Part shown: positions 1-7,800 of the stretch, piece after piece | How the letters are laid out: each line of letters starts with the position of its first letter | Position numbering within the stretch: the stretch's first letter is position 1 | Assembly (NCBI GenBank): GCA_029259655.1 | Contig: JAJDET010000062.1 | Span: 1 to 36,310, forward strand | Source of the DNA: Planctomycetota bacterium | GTDB taxonomy: Bacteria > Planctomycetota > UBA1135 > GCA-002686595 | DNA: 36,310 nt | Direction of reading: 5' to 3' | Made by a program: the position numbers and the translations under genes | Notes under the pieces: generated by a model | What the model was told of the DNA's origin: nothing | What the model saw: the letters and a program-made list of their open reading frames with translations, nothing else | Databases searched by the model: none

Positions 1-503
1 GCAGCGGCGGCGGAGAGCGCGTTGAGCGCAGCGGCGGTGGAGACCGTGGTGGCGAACGCGGAGGCCGTGGCGGCGAACGCGGAGGCCGTGGCGGCGAACG
101 AGGAGGCCGTGGCGGCGAACGCGGTGGCCGGGGCGGCGAACGCGGTGGCCGGGGCGGCGAACGCGGTGGCCGGGGCGGAGACCGCGGTGGCCGGGGCGGA
201 GACCGCCCGCCCGTGGGCGCCGGGGTCTCGGGATCGCGGAGCTCCGACAGCTCGCGCAGCCCCGATAGGTCGGGGCGCGAGGAACCCGCGCGCGGGACGA
301 AGGAGTCCGCTCCGTCCGGCGGCTTCGGCGTGGGCGTGTACGGCTCCGAACGCGGATCGTCCGAGCAGAGCGCACCCCCGCCCGAGAAGCGACGGGATGA
401 GCCCGCGGACGAGCGACCGGCTCCCCCCGAGAAGAAGCGGCCCCTCCCGCCCAAGCGCGAGGAAGAACCGCCGTCGGGACCCGCGTTCGGCGCCGGCGTG
501 TAG
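1..503 (+). CDS. C-terminal tail of an RGG-repeat protein (5' end outside window)
   Basis: The reading frame is open from base 3 to a TAG at 501-503; the start lies beyond the left edge. The visible ~166 residues begin with tandem RGGERGG/RGGDRGG heptads, followed by a hydrophilic tail rich in Pro, Lys, Glu and Arg ending in GPAFGAGV. There is no folded domain in view. RGG tails of this kind are found at the C-termini of RNA-binding proteins such as DEAD-box helicases and some pseudouridine synthases, so an RNA-binding or RNA-modifying enzyme is plausible, but the catalytic part is not visible and I do not name it. The stop codon overlaps the GTG start of the next gene by one base, so the two are probably translated in series. 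Confidence 0.7.
   Translation, partial: SGGGERVERSGGGDRGGERGGRGGERGGRGGERGGRGGERGGRGGERGGRGGERGGRGGDRGGRGGDRPPVGAGVSGSRSSDSSRSPDRSGREEPARGTKESAPSGGFGVGVYGSERGSSEQSAPPPEKRRDEPADERPAPPEKKRPLPPKREEEPPSGPAFGAGV
45..206 (+). repeat. 21-bp tandem repeat encoding RGG heptads
   Basis: Seven full copies and one partial copy of a 21-bp unit run head to tail in frame, each coding Arg-Gly-Gly-(Glu/Asp)-Arg-Gly-Gly. Third-codon-position drift (cgt to cgg, gga to ggt) and a GAA to GAC change in the last copies show stepwise divergence. Such arrays expand and contract by slippage, so copy number may vary between strains. Confidence 0.9.
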
Positions 504-1447
504 TGACCCGACGATCCCTCGCGATCCTCGACGAGTTGCCCGCGGGCACCTTCGTCGAGGAGAGCCCTCGGGGGATCCTCGCGATCTCCGCCGACGTCGC
601 GCGCGCGATGCACGAGGCCGGGTTCGGTCCGGAGCAAGACGGACCGCTCGAGGTCTCGGACCTCGCCGGGCGCCACCCGCTGTACCAGATGGAGGTGGCC
701 GGCGAATGCTTCGTCGTGCGTCGGTACCGCAGGGGAGGCCTCTTTCGCTGGCTCTTCCCGCGCACCTCGTTCGCCCCCGAGCGTCCGTTCCGTGAGCTCG
801 TCCTGGCGGACTCTCTCGCGAAGAGCGGTGTGCGGACCCCCGAGGTCGTCGCTGCCCGCGCCGTGCGCTGGGGGCGGGATCGCGGGATCAGCGCGGTCCG
901 TCCGGGCTGGCGGCTCGAGCTCGTCTCGCGCAGGGTGGACAACGCGGTCGACCTGGCGGAGGCGCTGGAGGCGATCCGCGAGGGCGGCGTACCGGCTGCG
1001 GCGCGGGCGCGGCTCTTCCGCACGGCCGGCGCGCTGATCCGCGACCTTCACGGAGTCGGCTTCCTGCATTCGGACCTGACGCCGCGCAACATCCTGGTAC
1101 GTGCCGAGGCCTTGCGCTCGGCTGCCCCGGAACCGTGGATCCTCGATCTCGACCGCTCGGTGTTCGTGGCCGACATCACGGATGCGGAGCGGCGCCGGAA
1201 CCTCCGCCGTCTCTTCCGTTCACTCCGCCGCCGGGAGTCGCGGGGGCGCTCTTTCGTGTCGCGTTCCGACTACGCGCACTTCTTCCGCGGCTACGACCCC
1301 GACGGCCGACGCTGGAAGGCCGACTGGCGCGCCATCGCCACCGGTCACTCCGTCACGGTTCCGATCCATGCCTTCGGCTGGATCCTCGAGAACCTCCTGG
1401 GCAGCGGCTCGGAGAAGCGCGACGGGCGCGCCATCGTCCGGTCCTAG
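503..1447 (+). CDS. Kdo/heptose kinase-like protein (WaaP/KdkA/InaA family)
   Basis: A 314-residue protein of the lipopolysaccharide-kinase branch of the protein-kinase fold. It carries the catalytic-loop signature FLHSDLTPRNIL (H189, D191) and a metal-binding ILDLDRS (D215/D217). Family members phosphorylate Kdo or heptose of the LPS inner core at the cytoplasmic face of the inner membrane, so the organism probably makes an LPS-type outer membrane. The GTG start sits inside the upstream stop (taGTG), a one-base overlap that implies translational coupling. The C-terminal third is Arg-rich. It converges tail to tail with the cytochrome gene, with only 3 bp between stops. The exact sugar acceptor cannot be told from sequence; KdkA (Kdo kinase) is my best match. 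Confidence 0.75.
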   Translation: MTRRSLAILDELPAGTFVEESPRGILAISADVARAMHEAGFGPEQDGPLEVSDLAGRHPLYQMEVAGECFVVRRYRRGGLFRWLFPRTSFAPERPFRELVLADSLAKSGVRTPEVVAARAVRWGRDRGISAVRPGWRLELVSRRVDNAVDLAEALEAIREGGVPAAARARLFRTAGALIRDLHGVGFLHSDLTPRNILVRAEALRSAAPEPWILDLDRSVFVADITDAERRRNLRRLFRSLRRRESRGRSFVSRSDYAHFFRGYDPDGRRWKADWRAIATGHSVTVPIHAFGWILENLLGSGSEKRDGRAIVRS

Positions 1448-1450
1448 AAT

Positions 1451-1882
1451 CTAGCCCTCCTCCGCGCGCGGTCGGCGGGAGAACTGGTGGACCGCGTACC
1501 CCAGGACCCAGAGGAGCGATGTCGCGACGTGCGTCCAGCGCCACGTGACGCGCCAGACATCCTCGACGGACACCTGGAGCAGGTAGCCCGAGAGGATCAT
1601 GGGGCCGAGCAAGAGGAACAGCACGAGTCCCGTCTTGCGCCGGTGCGGGTACCCCGATCGGACGCGCGCCCAGACGTGCCGCCGGAAGACGAGCCCGCAG
1701 CCGAAGACGAGAAGCGGCGCTGCGACGATGTGGGCCGTGTGGAACGCCGGCTGGAGGGGGTGGTTCACCACGGCGAAATCGTCCGCCGGAACCGCCAGGT
1801 ACAGCATCCAGGCGTAGACCAACCCCGTCCCTCCCACGAGGAGGTTCGCGGCGTGGTTGAGCCAGGCCTCGGAGCGGGTCAC
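1451..1882 (-). CDS. Small four-helix membrane protein, probable b-type cytochrome (DUF4405-like)
   Basis: A 143-residue inner-membrane protein with four hydrophobic helices (about residues 8-30, 48-66, 85-104, 116-134). Histidines lie in or next to helices (H10, H48, H51, H118, H132), the pattern of heme-b-binding DUF4405/cytochrome b561-like proteins. The start is the GTG at 1882, which forms a GTGA overlap with the stop of the FMN-binding gene; longer readings run through that gene and are artefacts. As the last gene of the apbE operon it is the likely electron entry point, passing electrons from the membrane quinone pool or cytoplasm to the flavinylated protein outside. Heme binding is inferred from histidine placement. 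It ends in a short basic/acidic cytoplasmic tail. Confidence 0.7.
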   Translation of the reverse strand: MTRSEAWLNHAANLLVGGTGLVYAWMLYLAVPADDFAVVNHPLQPAFHTAHIVAAPLLVFGCGLVFRRHVWARVRSGYPHRRKTGLVLFLLLGPMILSGYLLQVSVEDVWRVTWRWTHVATSLLWVLGYAVHQFSRRPRAEEG

Positions 1883-2457
1883 GCTCCCGAAGGTGCTCCC
1901 GCCGTGGAGCTGGGCGCTGGGTGTACGACGCCGTGGATCGCGAGCGCACGCCGGACGGCCGCCGTCGTCGCACGAGCCGTGAGCGTCGCGCCCGTGACAC
2001 TGCGGATGTCTCCCTTCACCTTGAGCTTCTCGTCCAGGCGCTTGCCCATGAACTGTGCGTACCACCTGGAGCTGGGCAGGTACTCGAGCGGCTCGGCGAA
2101 GGCCAGGACCTCGAGGCGTCGCACCCGGGCATCGGGGGTCACGGCGATCATGATCGTCTCCCGCTTCGTCCGCACCTCGTGCGTGTCGAAGTAGGCGTAA
2201 CCCACGAGCTCTCCTTTCCGGTACGCGGCGTAGACGTAGGCCAGGCCCGTCTCGATCTCGAAGCCGGCGAGCTTCGTCGCGCTCTTCCGCTGCTCCTTCG
2301 TCAGGTAGACCGCCTCACGCTCGAGCTCACACTCCGGATAGACGAGCTCGAGCGCTTCCTGCGTCGACAGGAACACCTTTGCTGGGGAGCTCGCGGCCGC
2401 GATGGGCGCGAGCAGGAACAGGGCCACGAACAGGGTCGGCTTGATCACGTCTCGCAT
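1879..2457 (-). CDS. Secreted FMN-binding domain protein, predicted ApbE flavinylation substrate
   Basis: A 192-residue protein starting MRDVIKPTLF with a cleavable signal peptide (about 1-22) and an FMN-binding domain. The C-terminal motif SVTGATLTA matches the GAT/S site at which ApbE links FMN through a phosphoester to threonine. The usual upstream Asp of this motif is Arg here, a tolerated position in the family. The start ATG at 2457 lies 8 bp after the porin stop, and a GAGGA Shine-Dalgarno precedes it by 5 nt. It lies between the porin gene and the cytochrome-like gene in a tightly packed operon that also encodes ApbE. Predicted role: extracytosolic one-electron carrier between the membrane cytochrome and a terminal acceptor, possibly Fe(III). 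Confidence 0.8.
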   Translation of the reverse strand: MRDVIKPTLFVALFLLAPIAAASSPAKVFLSTQEALELVYPECELEREAVYLTKEQRKSATKLAGFEIETGLAYVYAAYRKGELVGYAYFDTHEVRTKRETIMIAVTPDARVRRLEVLAFAEPLEYLPSSRWYAQFMGKRLDEKLKVKGDIRSVTGATLTARATTAAVRRALAIHGVVHPAPSSTAGAPSGA

Positions 2458-2465
2458 CTCCGTCC

Positions 2466-3701
2466 TCAGAACACGTACCCGGCAGCGATGTTCAGCTGGT
2501 CCGGGATGGTCGCGCCTTTCGTCTCGTAGTCCTGGTAGTCGATCTTGAAGATCACGTTCGCCATCGGCTGCCAGGCGATCCCGAAGGTGACCAGATCGAC
2601 GTCGCGGTCGCCGTTGTTGACGAACGGCGTGGGGACGTCTCGCTGGAGGTCGTACTTCTCGTAGCGCACGAACGGGATCAGGTTCTGATCGCACTCGGTG
2701 TTCGCCAGGAGGTCGTAGCCGACCTCGGCGTAGAACCCGGTGAGCCTCTCTCCGATCGCCTCGGCACCGACGAGCGGCGTCGCCGCGGCGGCCGCAAGAC
2801 CCACGACGTCGTCGACCTCGGCGACTGTGACCAGCCCGCGTACGCGCAGGCCGCGCGTGCTCAGCTCCGCGTGGGTCTCGGCGATCGTCACGGTCCCGTC
2901 GACGCCTGCGTCCTGTCCCGAGTCGCCGTGGTACAGGGAGCCGCCCACCGTGACACCCTCGAAGCCCGTGTAGTCGACGCGCCCCACCGCGGCGAAGTCG
3001 TCGGCCTCGGTCTTGCTCCCTTTTTGCCGGCCGCCCCGCAGACCCGAGCTGGACTTGAAGTCCGTTCCGTCGAATCCGTTCGTGACGTAGAGGCGATAGC
3101 TGAAGTTCTCGCACTCCCCGAAGATCCCCACCCCGTTCTCGCGCCACGTGCTCGGGAGGATGAACGTCTCGACGTCCGGTCGGCGAGCCGAGTAGAAGGT
3201 GGTCGGCTCGTGGAGCTCGTTCAGGAACCCCATCGGCAGGAGCACGAGGCCGGCGCGAAAGTTGAGCTCCCTCCGGTGGAGGTAATCGAGCGTCGCGAAC
3301 TCGAGGAAGATCTCGTCCGCGTGCTCGATCTCGATCTCGGTGTTCAGGATCCACTGATCCGTGAACCGGTAGCCGACGTAGAGGATCGCGCGCAGGAAAT
3401 CGAGCTCGTCGCTCTTCGAGTCTCCCGTCGAGTTCTGGTACAGGGCCTCTCCGTAGCCTCCGATCGAGAGCCCTTCGGCGATCGAGTAGATCTTCGATGC
3501 CGCAGGGCCGAGGCCGGAGTGGCGATCACCGAGCGGGGGCGACACCTCGCCCATTCGCAGTCGTTCGAGCTCCTCGGCCAGGATCTCCACCTTGCGCTCG
3601 AGCTCCGACACGCGCTCGTCGTCGCCGTCCGTCGCCAGGAGGGGCGGAGCGAGAACGAGGACCAGGGCGGGTCCGAGAATCCCTCGTGCCCGGAGGATCA
3701 T
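2466..3701 (-). CDS. Outer-membrane porin with N-terminal coiled coil (OprO/OprP-like)
   Basis: A 411-residue protein with a signal peptide (about 1-23), a short coiled coil (VSELERKVEILAEELERL, about 30-50) and then alternating beta-strand segments ending in AGYVF, a C-terminal aromatic typical of outer-membrane barrels. Stretches such as LLPMGFLNELHEPTTFY resemble phosphate-selective-porin-like barrels; the name does not prove phosphate specificity. The start ATG at 3701 overlaps the apbE stop as ATGA, so translation is probably coupled. Inside a Fur-boxed redox operon it may let small iron chelates or redox shuttles cross the outer membrane. The substrate is unknown. Confidence 0.75.
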   Translation of the reverse strand: MILRARGILGPALVLVLAPPLLATDGDDERVSELERKVEILAEELERLRMGEVSPPLGDRHSGLGPAASKIYSIAEGLSIGGYGEALYQNSTGDSKSDELDFLRAILYVGYRFTDQWILNTEIEIEHADEIFLEFATLDYLHRRELNFRAGLVLLPMGFLNELHEPTTFYSARRPDVETFILPSTWRENGVGIFGECENFSYRLYVTNGFDGTDFKSSSGLRGGRQKGSKTEADDFAAVGRVDYTGFEGVTVGGSLYHGDSGQDAGVDGTVTIAETHAELSTRGLRVRGLVTVAEVDDVVGLAAAAATPLVGAEAIGERLTGFYAEVGYDLLANTECDQNLIPFVRYEKYDLQRDVPTPFVNNGDRDVDLVTFGIAWQPMANVIFKIDYQDYETKGATIPDQLNIAAGYVF

Positions 3702-4771
3702 CGGTGCGCTCCGGAGGCTTCGAGAGCTCGCGCTGTCCCGGCGGGCGAGTACCACTCGACGACTCGGTCCCCGAGCGCGTCGAGGCGACCCCGGAGACCG
3801 TCCGTGGCCCGGATGCGAAGCGCGTCGCTCCGGTCGTCCAGGACGAGGGCCTCGACGCCCTCGAGCGCGGCCGCGAGCTCCAGCGCGCGCTCGGGACCGA
3901 GGACGAAGAAGCCCGTCGAGAGTCCATCCGCCGTGGTCGCATCCGGTGCGAAGGCCGTCACGCTCCCGAAGTCCTCGACGGGGGCCCCCGATCGCGGATC
4001 CAGGAGGTGGCCGACGCGCACTCCGTCGACCTCGGCGGCGCGCTCGGAGTTGCCCGAAGTGGCGAACGAGCCCGAGGAGATCCGGAGCTCCACGACACCG
4101 GAGGTGCGCTCGCGCGGGTGGGCGACGGCGAAGCGCTCCGTGCGCCCGAAGATTGCGACCTGGCCACCGAGGCCGAGGACGGCGCTCGTCGCGTCGCCGG
4201 CCCGGAGCGCGTCCAGTGCCGCGTCCAGCCCGACGCCCTTGCCGAATCCACCCTCTTCCACGATCGCGAGGGCGTGACGGCGCACGGCCACCGGACGGCC
4301 CTGCTCGTCGCGCAGGAGCTCGAGCGCTGCGAAGGCTCCGGGAACGAGGCACCCCTCGCGTTCGGTGGGGGAGGGTACGCGGCCCTCGCCGCGGAGGTCC
4401 CAGGCGCGTACGAGCGCTCCGACGAGCGGGTCGAAGGCGCCCTCGCTCGCGTTCCAGAGCTCGCGCGCGCGAAAGAGGTCCGATGCGAGCTCGTCTCCGA
4501 GCGCGAAGGGTTCGCCGACCGGGTGTGCGTTCAGTCGCGCGAGCTCGCTCGAGTCCGTCCACGTCGAGAGCCTGGCCTCGACGGCCTCGAGCGCGCGCAC
4601 GGCGCGTTCGCTCAGAGCCAGGGCCGAAGCGCGGTCGGCGGCGCCTACTCGCAGCTCGAGGGAGGTTCCCATCACGGCGAGGTGTCGTTCGACTTCCGAA
4701 GCGGCGGCGAAGCCGACATCGGAGCTGGGCGCCTGGGAGGCGAGGAGCAGGAGGGCGAGGGGCGTGATCAC
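3698..4771 (-). CDS. apbE: FAD:protein FMN transferase (ApbE)
   Basis: A 357-residue protein with a signal peptide (ITPLALLLLASQAPS), as expected for the extracytosolic enzyme that moves FMN from FAD onto Thr of FMN-binding proteins. Family landmarks are visible in order: MGTSLEL near the N-terminus, LSTWTDSSELARLN, GGFGKGVGLDAAL (flavin-binding loop), SGSFATSGNSE, HLLDPRSGAP and the metal-binding DATTADGLSTG. I chose the GTG at 4771, which gives a clean signal peptide and a normal length. The longer ATG reading from 4870 would place the promoter and Fur box inside the gene. It is the first gene of a four-gene operon that includes its likely substrate. Confidence 0.88.
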   Translation of the reverse strand: MITPLALLLLASQAPSSDVGFAAASEVERHLAVMGTSLELRVGAADRASALALSERAVRALEAVEARLSTWTDSSELARLNAHPVGEPFALGDELASDLFRARELWNASEGAFDPLVGALVRAWDLRGEGRVPSPTEREGCLVPGAFAALELLRDEQGRPVAVRRHALAIVEEGGFGKGVGLDAALDALRAGDATSAVLGLGGQVAIFGRTERFAVAHPRERTSGVVELRISSGSFATSGNSERAAEVDGVRVGHLLDPRSGAPVEDFGSVTAFAPDATTADGLSTGFFVLGPERALELAAALEGVEALVLDDRSDALRIRATDGLRGRLDALGDRVVEWYSPAGTARALEASGAHR

Positions 4772-4803
4772 TGGGAGCTCTCTCGGCGATCGAAGCGATC
4801 GCG

Positions 4804-4822
4804 ATTGAGAATCATTCTCAAT
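4804..4822 (-). promoter_or_regulatory. Fur box (ferric uptake regulator operator)
   Basis: A perfect 9-1-9 palindrome, ATTGAGAAT-c-ATTCTCAAT. Its 15-bp core TGAGAATCATTCTCA matches the 7-1-7 Fur consensus TGATAATNATTATCA at 13 of 15 positions. In this GC-rich region such an AT-rich palindrome stands out. It lies just downstream of a -10 element and over the expected transcription start of the apbE operon, the classic position for iron-dependent repression. Confidence 0.85.
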
Positions 4823-4831
4823 TCGATCAGC

Positions 4832-4859
4832 AGGATACCCCCTGCTCATGAGGAGGCAA
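4832..4859 (-). promoter_or_regulatory. Promoter of the apbE operon
   Basis: On the minus strand, TTGCCT (4859-4854) and TATCCT (4837-4832) are separated by 16 bp, each matching the sigma-70 -35 and -10 consensus at 4 of 6 bases. Initiation would fall near 4825, inside or at the edge of the Fur box, about 55 nt before the GTG start of apbE. Confidence 0.6.
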
Positions 4860-4860
4860 G

Positions 4861-4892
4861 CCCGAGACACGGGATTCTCGGGGTCCGCCCCG
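4861..4892 (-). terminator. Candidate hairpins after the kinase gene
   Basis: Two overlapping inverted repeats lie 4-35 bp beyond the kinase stop: CGGGG/CCCCG (4879-4892) and CCCGAGA/TCTCGGG (4861-4882, 8-nt loop). They are mutually exclusive. Neither is followed by a T-run, so termination is only a possibility. Confidence 0.3.
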
Positions 4893-4895
4893 CGC

Positions 4896-7800
4896 TCAGG
4901 GATCCGCAGATGTCGGGGGATACAGGGGGCCTTCTGCGGACAGCACGGCCTCGAGCAGCTGGCCGGCGTAGTGGCGCTGGGATCGCCGCAGCTCCCCGTC
5001 CTCGATCGCCCGGTAGCCCTCGCGGATGGCGTGCTTCAGCTCCCGCAGTGCCGTGCGGGCCTCGCGCTCCCGTCCACCGGCCCGCAGGACGCGGACGTGG
5101 GTCCCGGCGATCACGATCCGGTCGGAGAGCTCCGCTCCCAGACGGTCGAGGAGCTCCATGGCCCGAGCGCTGTCGTCGAGCGCCGCCGTGGCCTTGCCCC
5201 CAGCCAGGAAGACCCGCGCGCGCAGGGCGAGGGCGACGGCGACGACGCGGCGATGCCCGATCTCCTCGGCCAGCTCGGCCGCGGCTTCTATCGCCGCCCG
5301 AGCTCCCTGGTCGTCGCGCTCCCACATCAGGATTCCGAGCCACGTCTGAGCCAGCACGGCTCCCGCGCGGTCCTCGATCTCGCGAGCCAGGTACAGCGCG
5401 TCGCGCAGGTGGGTCTCGGCCTCGTCCGGGCGATCCAGGTCGATGAGGAGCCCGCCCAGCCGCGCGCTGGCCTCGACCTCGAGCCTGCGATCGCCGGCCT
5501 GTCTCGCGCGCCGGACGGCGCGGCTGGCTGCACCGAGCGCGCGTGCGTGACGTCCCGTCGAGCGAAACACGCGCGCCCGCAGCATGTCGATCGCTGCCCT
5601 TGCTCCGAGCAGTCCATGCTCGTCCCGATCCCCGAGCTCCTCCTGTGCGATTGCGAGCGCGGCGAGCGCGTCCTCGACATCGTTCTGGAGCACCAGGACC
5701 TGCGCGCGCGCCAGGGCCGAGAAGGCGCGCCGGCGCGCATCGGGCGCCAGGGCGAAGGCTGAATCGGCGGCCGCGAGGGCTTCCTCGAGGCTCCCCACGA
5801 GGGCGTGGGAAAAGGCCAGGCGGCGCAGCGCATCGCAGCGGAGGTCGTCTCGCCCTGCGAGCTCCGCCAGCTCGCTCGCGTTCTGTAGCCATCCGCGCGC
5901 GAGCCCGAGGTCCCCCCGGCCGTGCGCGAGCCGACCGTGCGCCAGGTACACACGCGCTGCGAGCGCCGGCTGGCTGTCGAGGTCCAGTGGAAGGGCGACC
6001 ATGCGGTCGAGGAACTCGCGCTCGTCACGTCGTCGCCCGAGGCGGTTTGCCGCGTCCGCAGCCGTCTCCAGGATCTCGAGTCGCTGTTCCGGTCCGACGT
6101 CTCCCGCCCGCTCGATGGCGTCGAGGCTCCAGCGCGCCAGTCGCAGGATGCGCTCCGGCTGCCCCAGGCCGGGCATGTCGGGGAGCAGCGGGGCGAGGAG
6201 CTCCACCAGCTCGCGGTGGCGCCCCGCCCGCCGCAGGTGGAAGGCACGCTGGAACACGTCGTCCCAGTTCGATCCGGAGGTCTCCGCCTCCAGGGCGTCC
6301 GAGATCCCTGCGTGGAGGCGGCTCCGGTCCTCGCGCGGGATCGAGGCGTAGATCGTCTCACGCAGCGCGGGGCCCTCGAACCGGAACTGTCCTCCGACGC
6401 GAGCGAGCAGGCCGCGCTCCACCAGACGCGCGAGACTCGCCCCGGGATCCGCGCCGAAAGCCCGTGCGACCAGGTCCGGGTCGAAGCTCCCGCCCAGCAC
6501 GGCGAGCCGTTCGAGCCAGCCTCGCTCTTCCGGGTCGAGCCGCGCGTAGCGCTCCACGATCGCCCGCTCGAGCGACTCCGGGAAGGGGATCTCGTCCGGC
6601 GAGATGGACGACTTCCAGCGACCGTCGCTCGTCGATGTCGGGTGTATCTGGTCGTCGGTCGCGAGCCCTGCGAGGATCTCGGCCAGGAGTGCCGGGTTTC
6701 CGAGCGAGCGTTCGTGCAGGACGCGCGCCAGGAGGAGTCGCGGCTCGCTCGGATGGAACCGGGCTTCCACCGCAGCGCGGACCGCGTCCTCGTCGATCGG
6801 ACCGAGCTCGAGCTCGAAGAGCGGGACCGCCCGCCTGCGCACGGCCAGGTCGCGCAGTCTGGAGTAGAGGTTCGCGTGCCCCTTCTTCCGTGCAACGGGT
6901 TCGTCCGAGCGCAGGCCCAGGACGAGCATGGCCTCGCGAGAGTCGAGCTCCCGTGCGAAGAGGCCCAGTGCCGCCAGCGTCGCGTCGCCCGCGGCGTGCA
7001 GGTCGTCCACGAACACGAGCAGCGGACGGACGGCCGCGAGCGCCGAGAGCCACTGGGCCAGTGCGGCGGAGACGTAAGGCGTGAGCTCTCCGCCGCTGGG
7101 GCCGAGCGCGGCGGCGAGCGTGTCTGCCTCGCGCGGAGGGAGGGTCCGTGCGAGAGCGGCGAGCTCCCTGTCCGTGGGCTGCTCCCCGATGGGAAGCGCG
7201 AGCCAGCGACGAAGCAGGGTGAGGAGCGTTCCGAGCGGGCGCGCCTCACGGCGCTTCGATGCCCTTGCATAGAGGTAGAGGGGCGGGCGCTGCGATGTCC
7301 GTGCCCGCGAGGCGAACTCGCGCAGGAGCCGCGACTTGCCGGCCCCCGCCACGCCTGTGATCCAGACCGCGCAGCCCGACGCTCCGTCGGGTCCCGTCTC
7401 GGGGGAGAGGACCGTGTACGCCGTGTCGAGCGTCGCGAGCTCCCGTTCACGCCCGACGAGGGGGAGCAGGGGAGGCACCGGAGGGAGGAGCGGCTTGCCG
7501 CGCCGCACCTGCTCGACGCGCTCGTGCCAGAAGACGCTCCGCTCGCCCTCGTGAAGGTGACGAGCGAGGTCGTCGGCCGAGGGGCGCGCCCCCGGAGCCG
7601 GCGACAGGGTCTCGAGGACGAGACGGTCCATGAAAGGAGAGACGTCGGGGACGTGCCGCGAAGGCGGGTCGAGCCGGCCGGCGAAGAGCCGCGCATAGTA
7701 GGCCTCGACGTCGGCGGCTCCCGTGTCCGCGAGCGTGCGGGCTCCACGGATGTCCCCCATGAAGGGGTGCTCGCCGGTCAGCAGCTCGAACACGAGCACG

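Noticed and set aside
22..795. Alternative plus-strand frame across the RGG repeat (Ala/Val/Glu-rich)
   Set aside because: Repeat read out of frame; it then runs across the kinase gene start. The RGG frame ends exactly at the next gene's start.
4772..4870. N-terminal extension of apbE from the ATG at 4870
   Set aside because: It would place promoter and Fur box inside the gene and push the signal peptide to residue 34; the GTG at 4771 gives a normal start.
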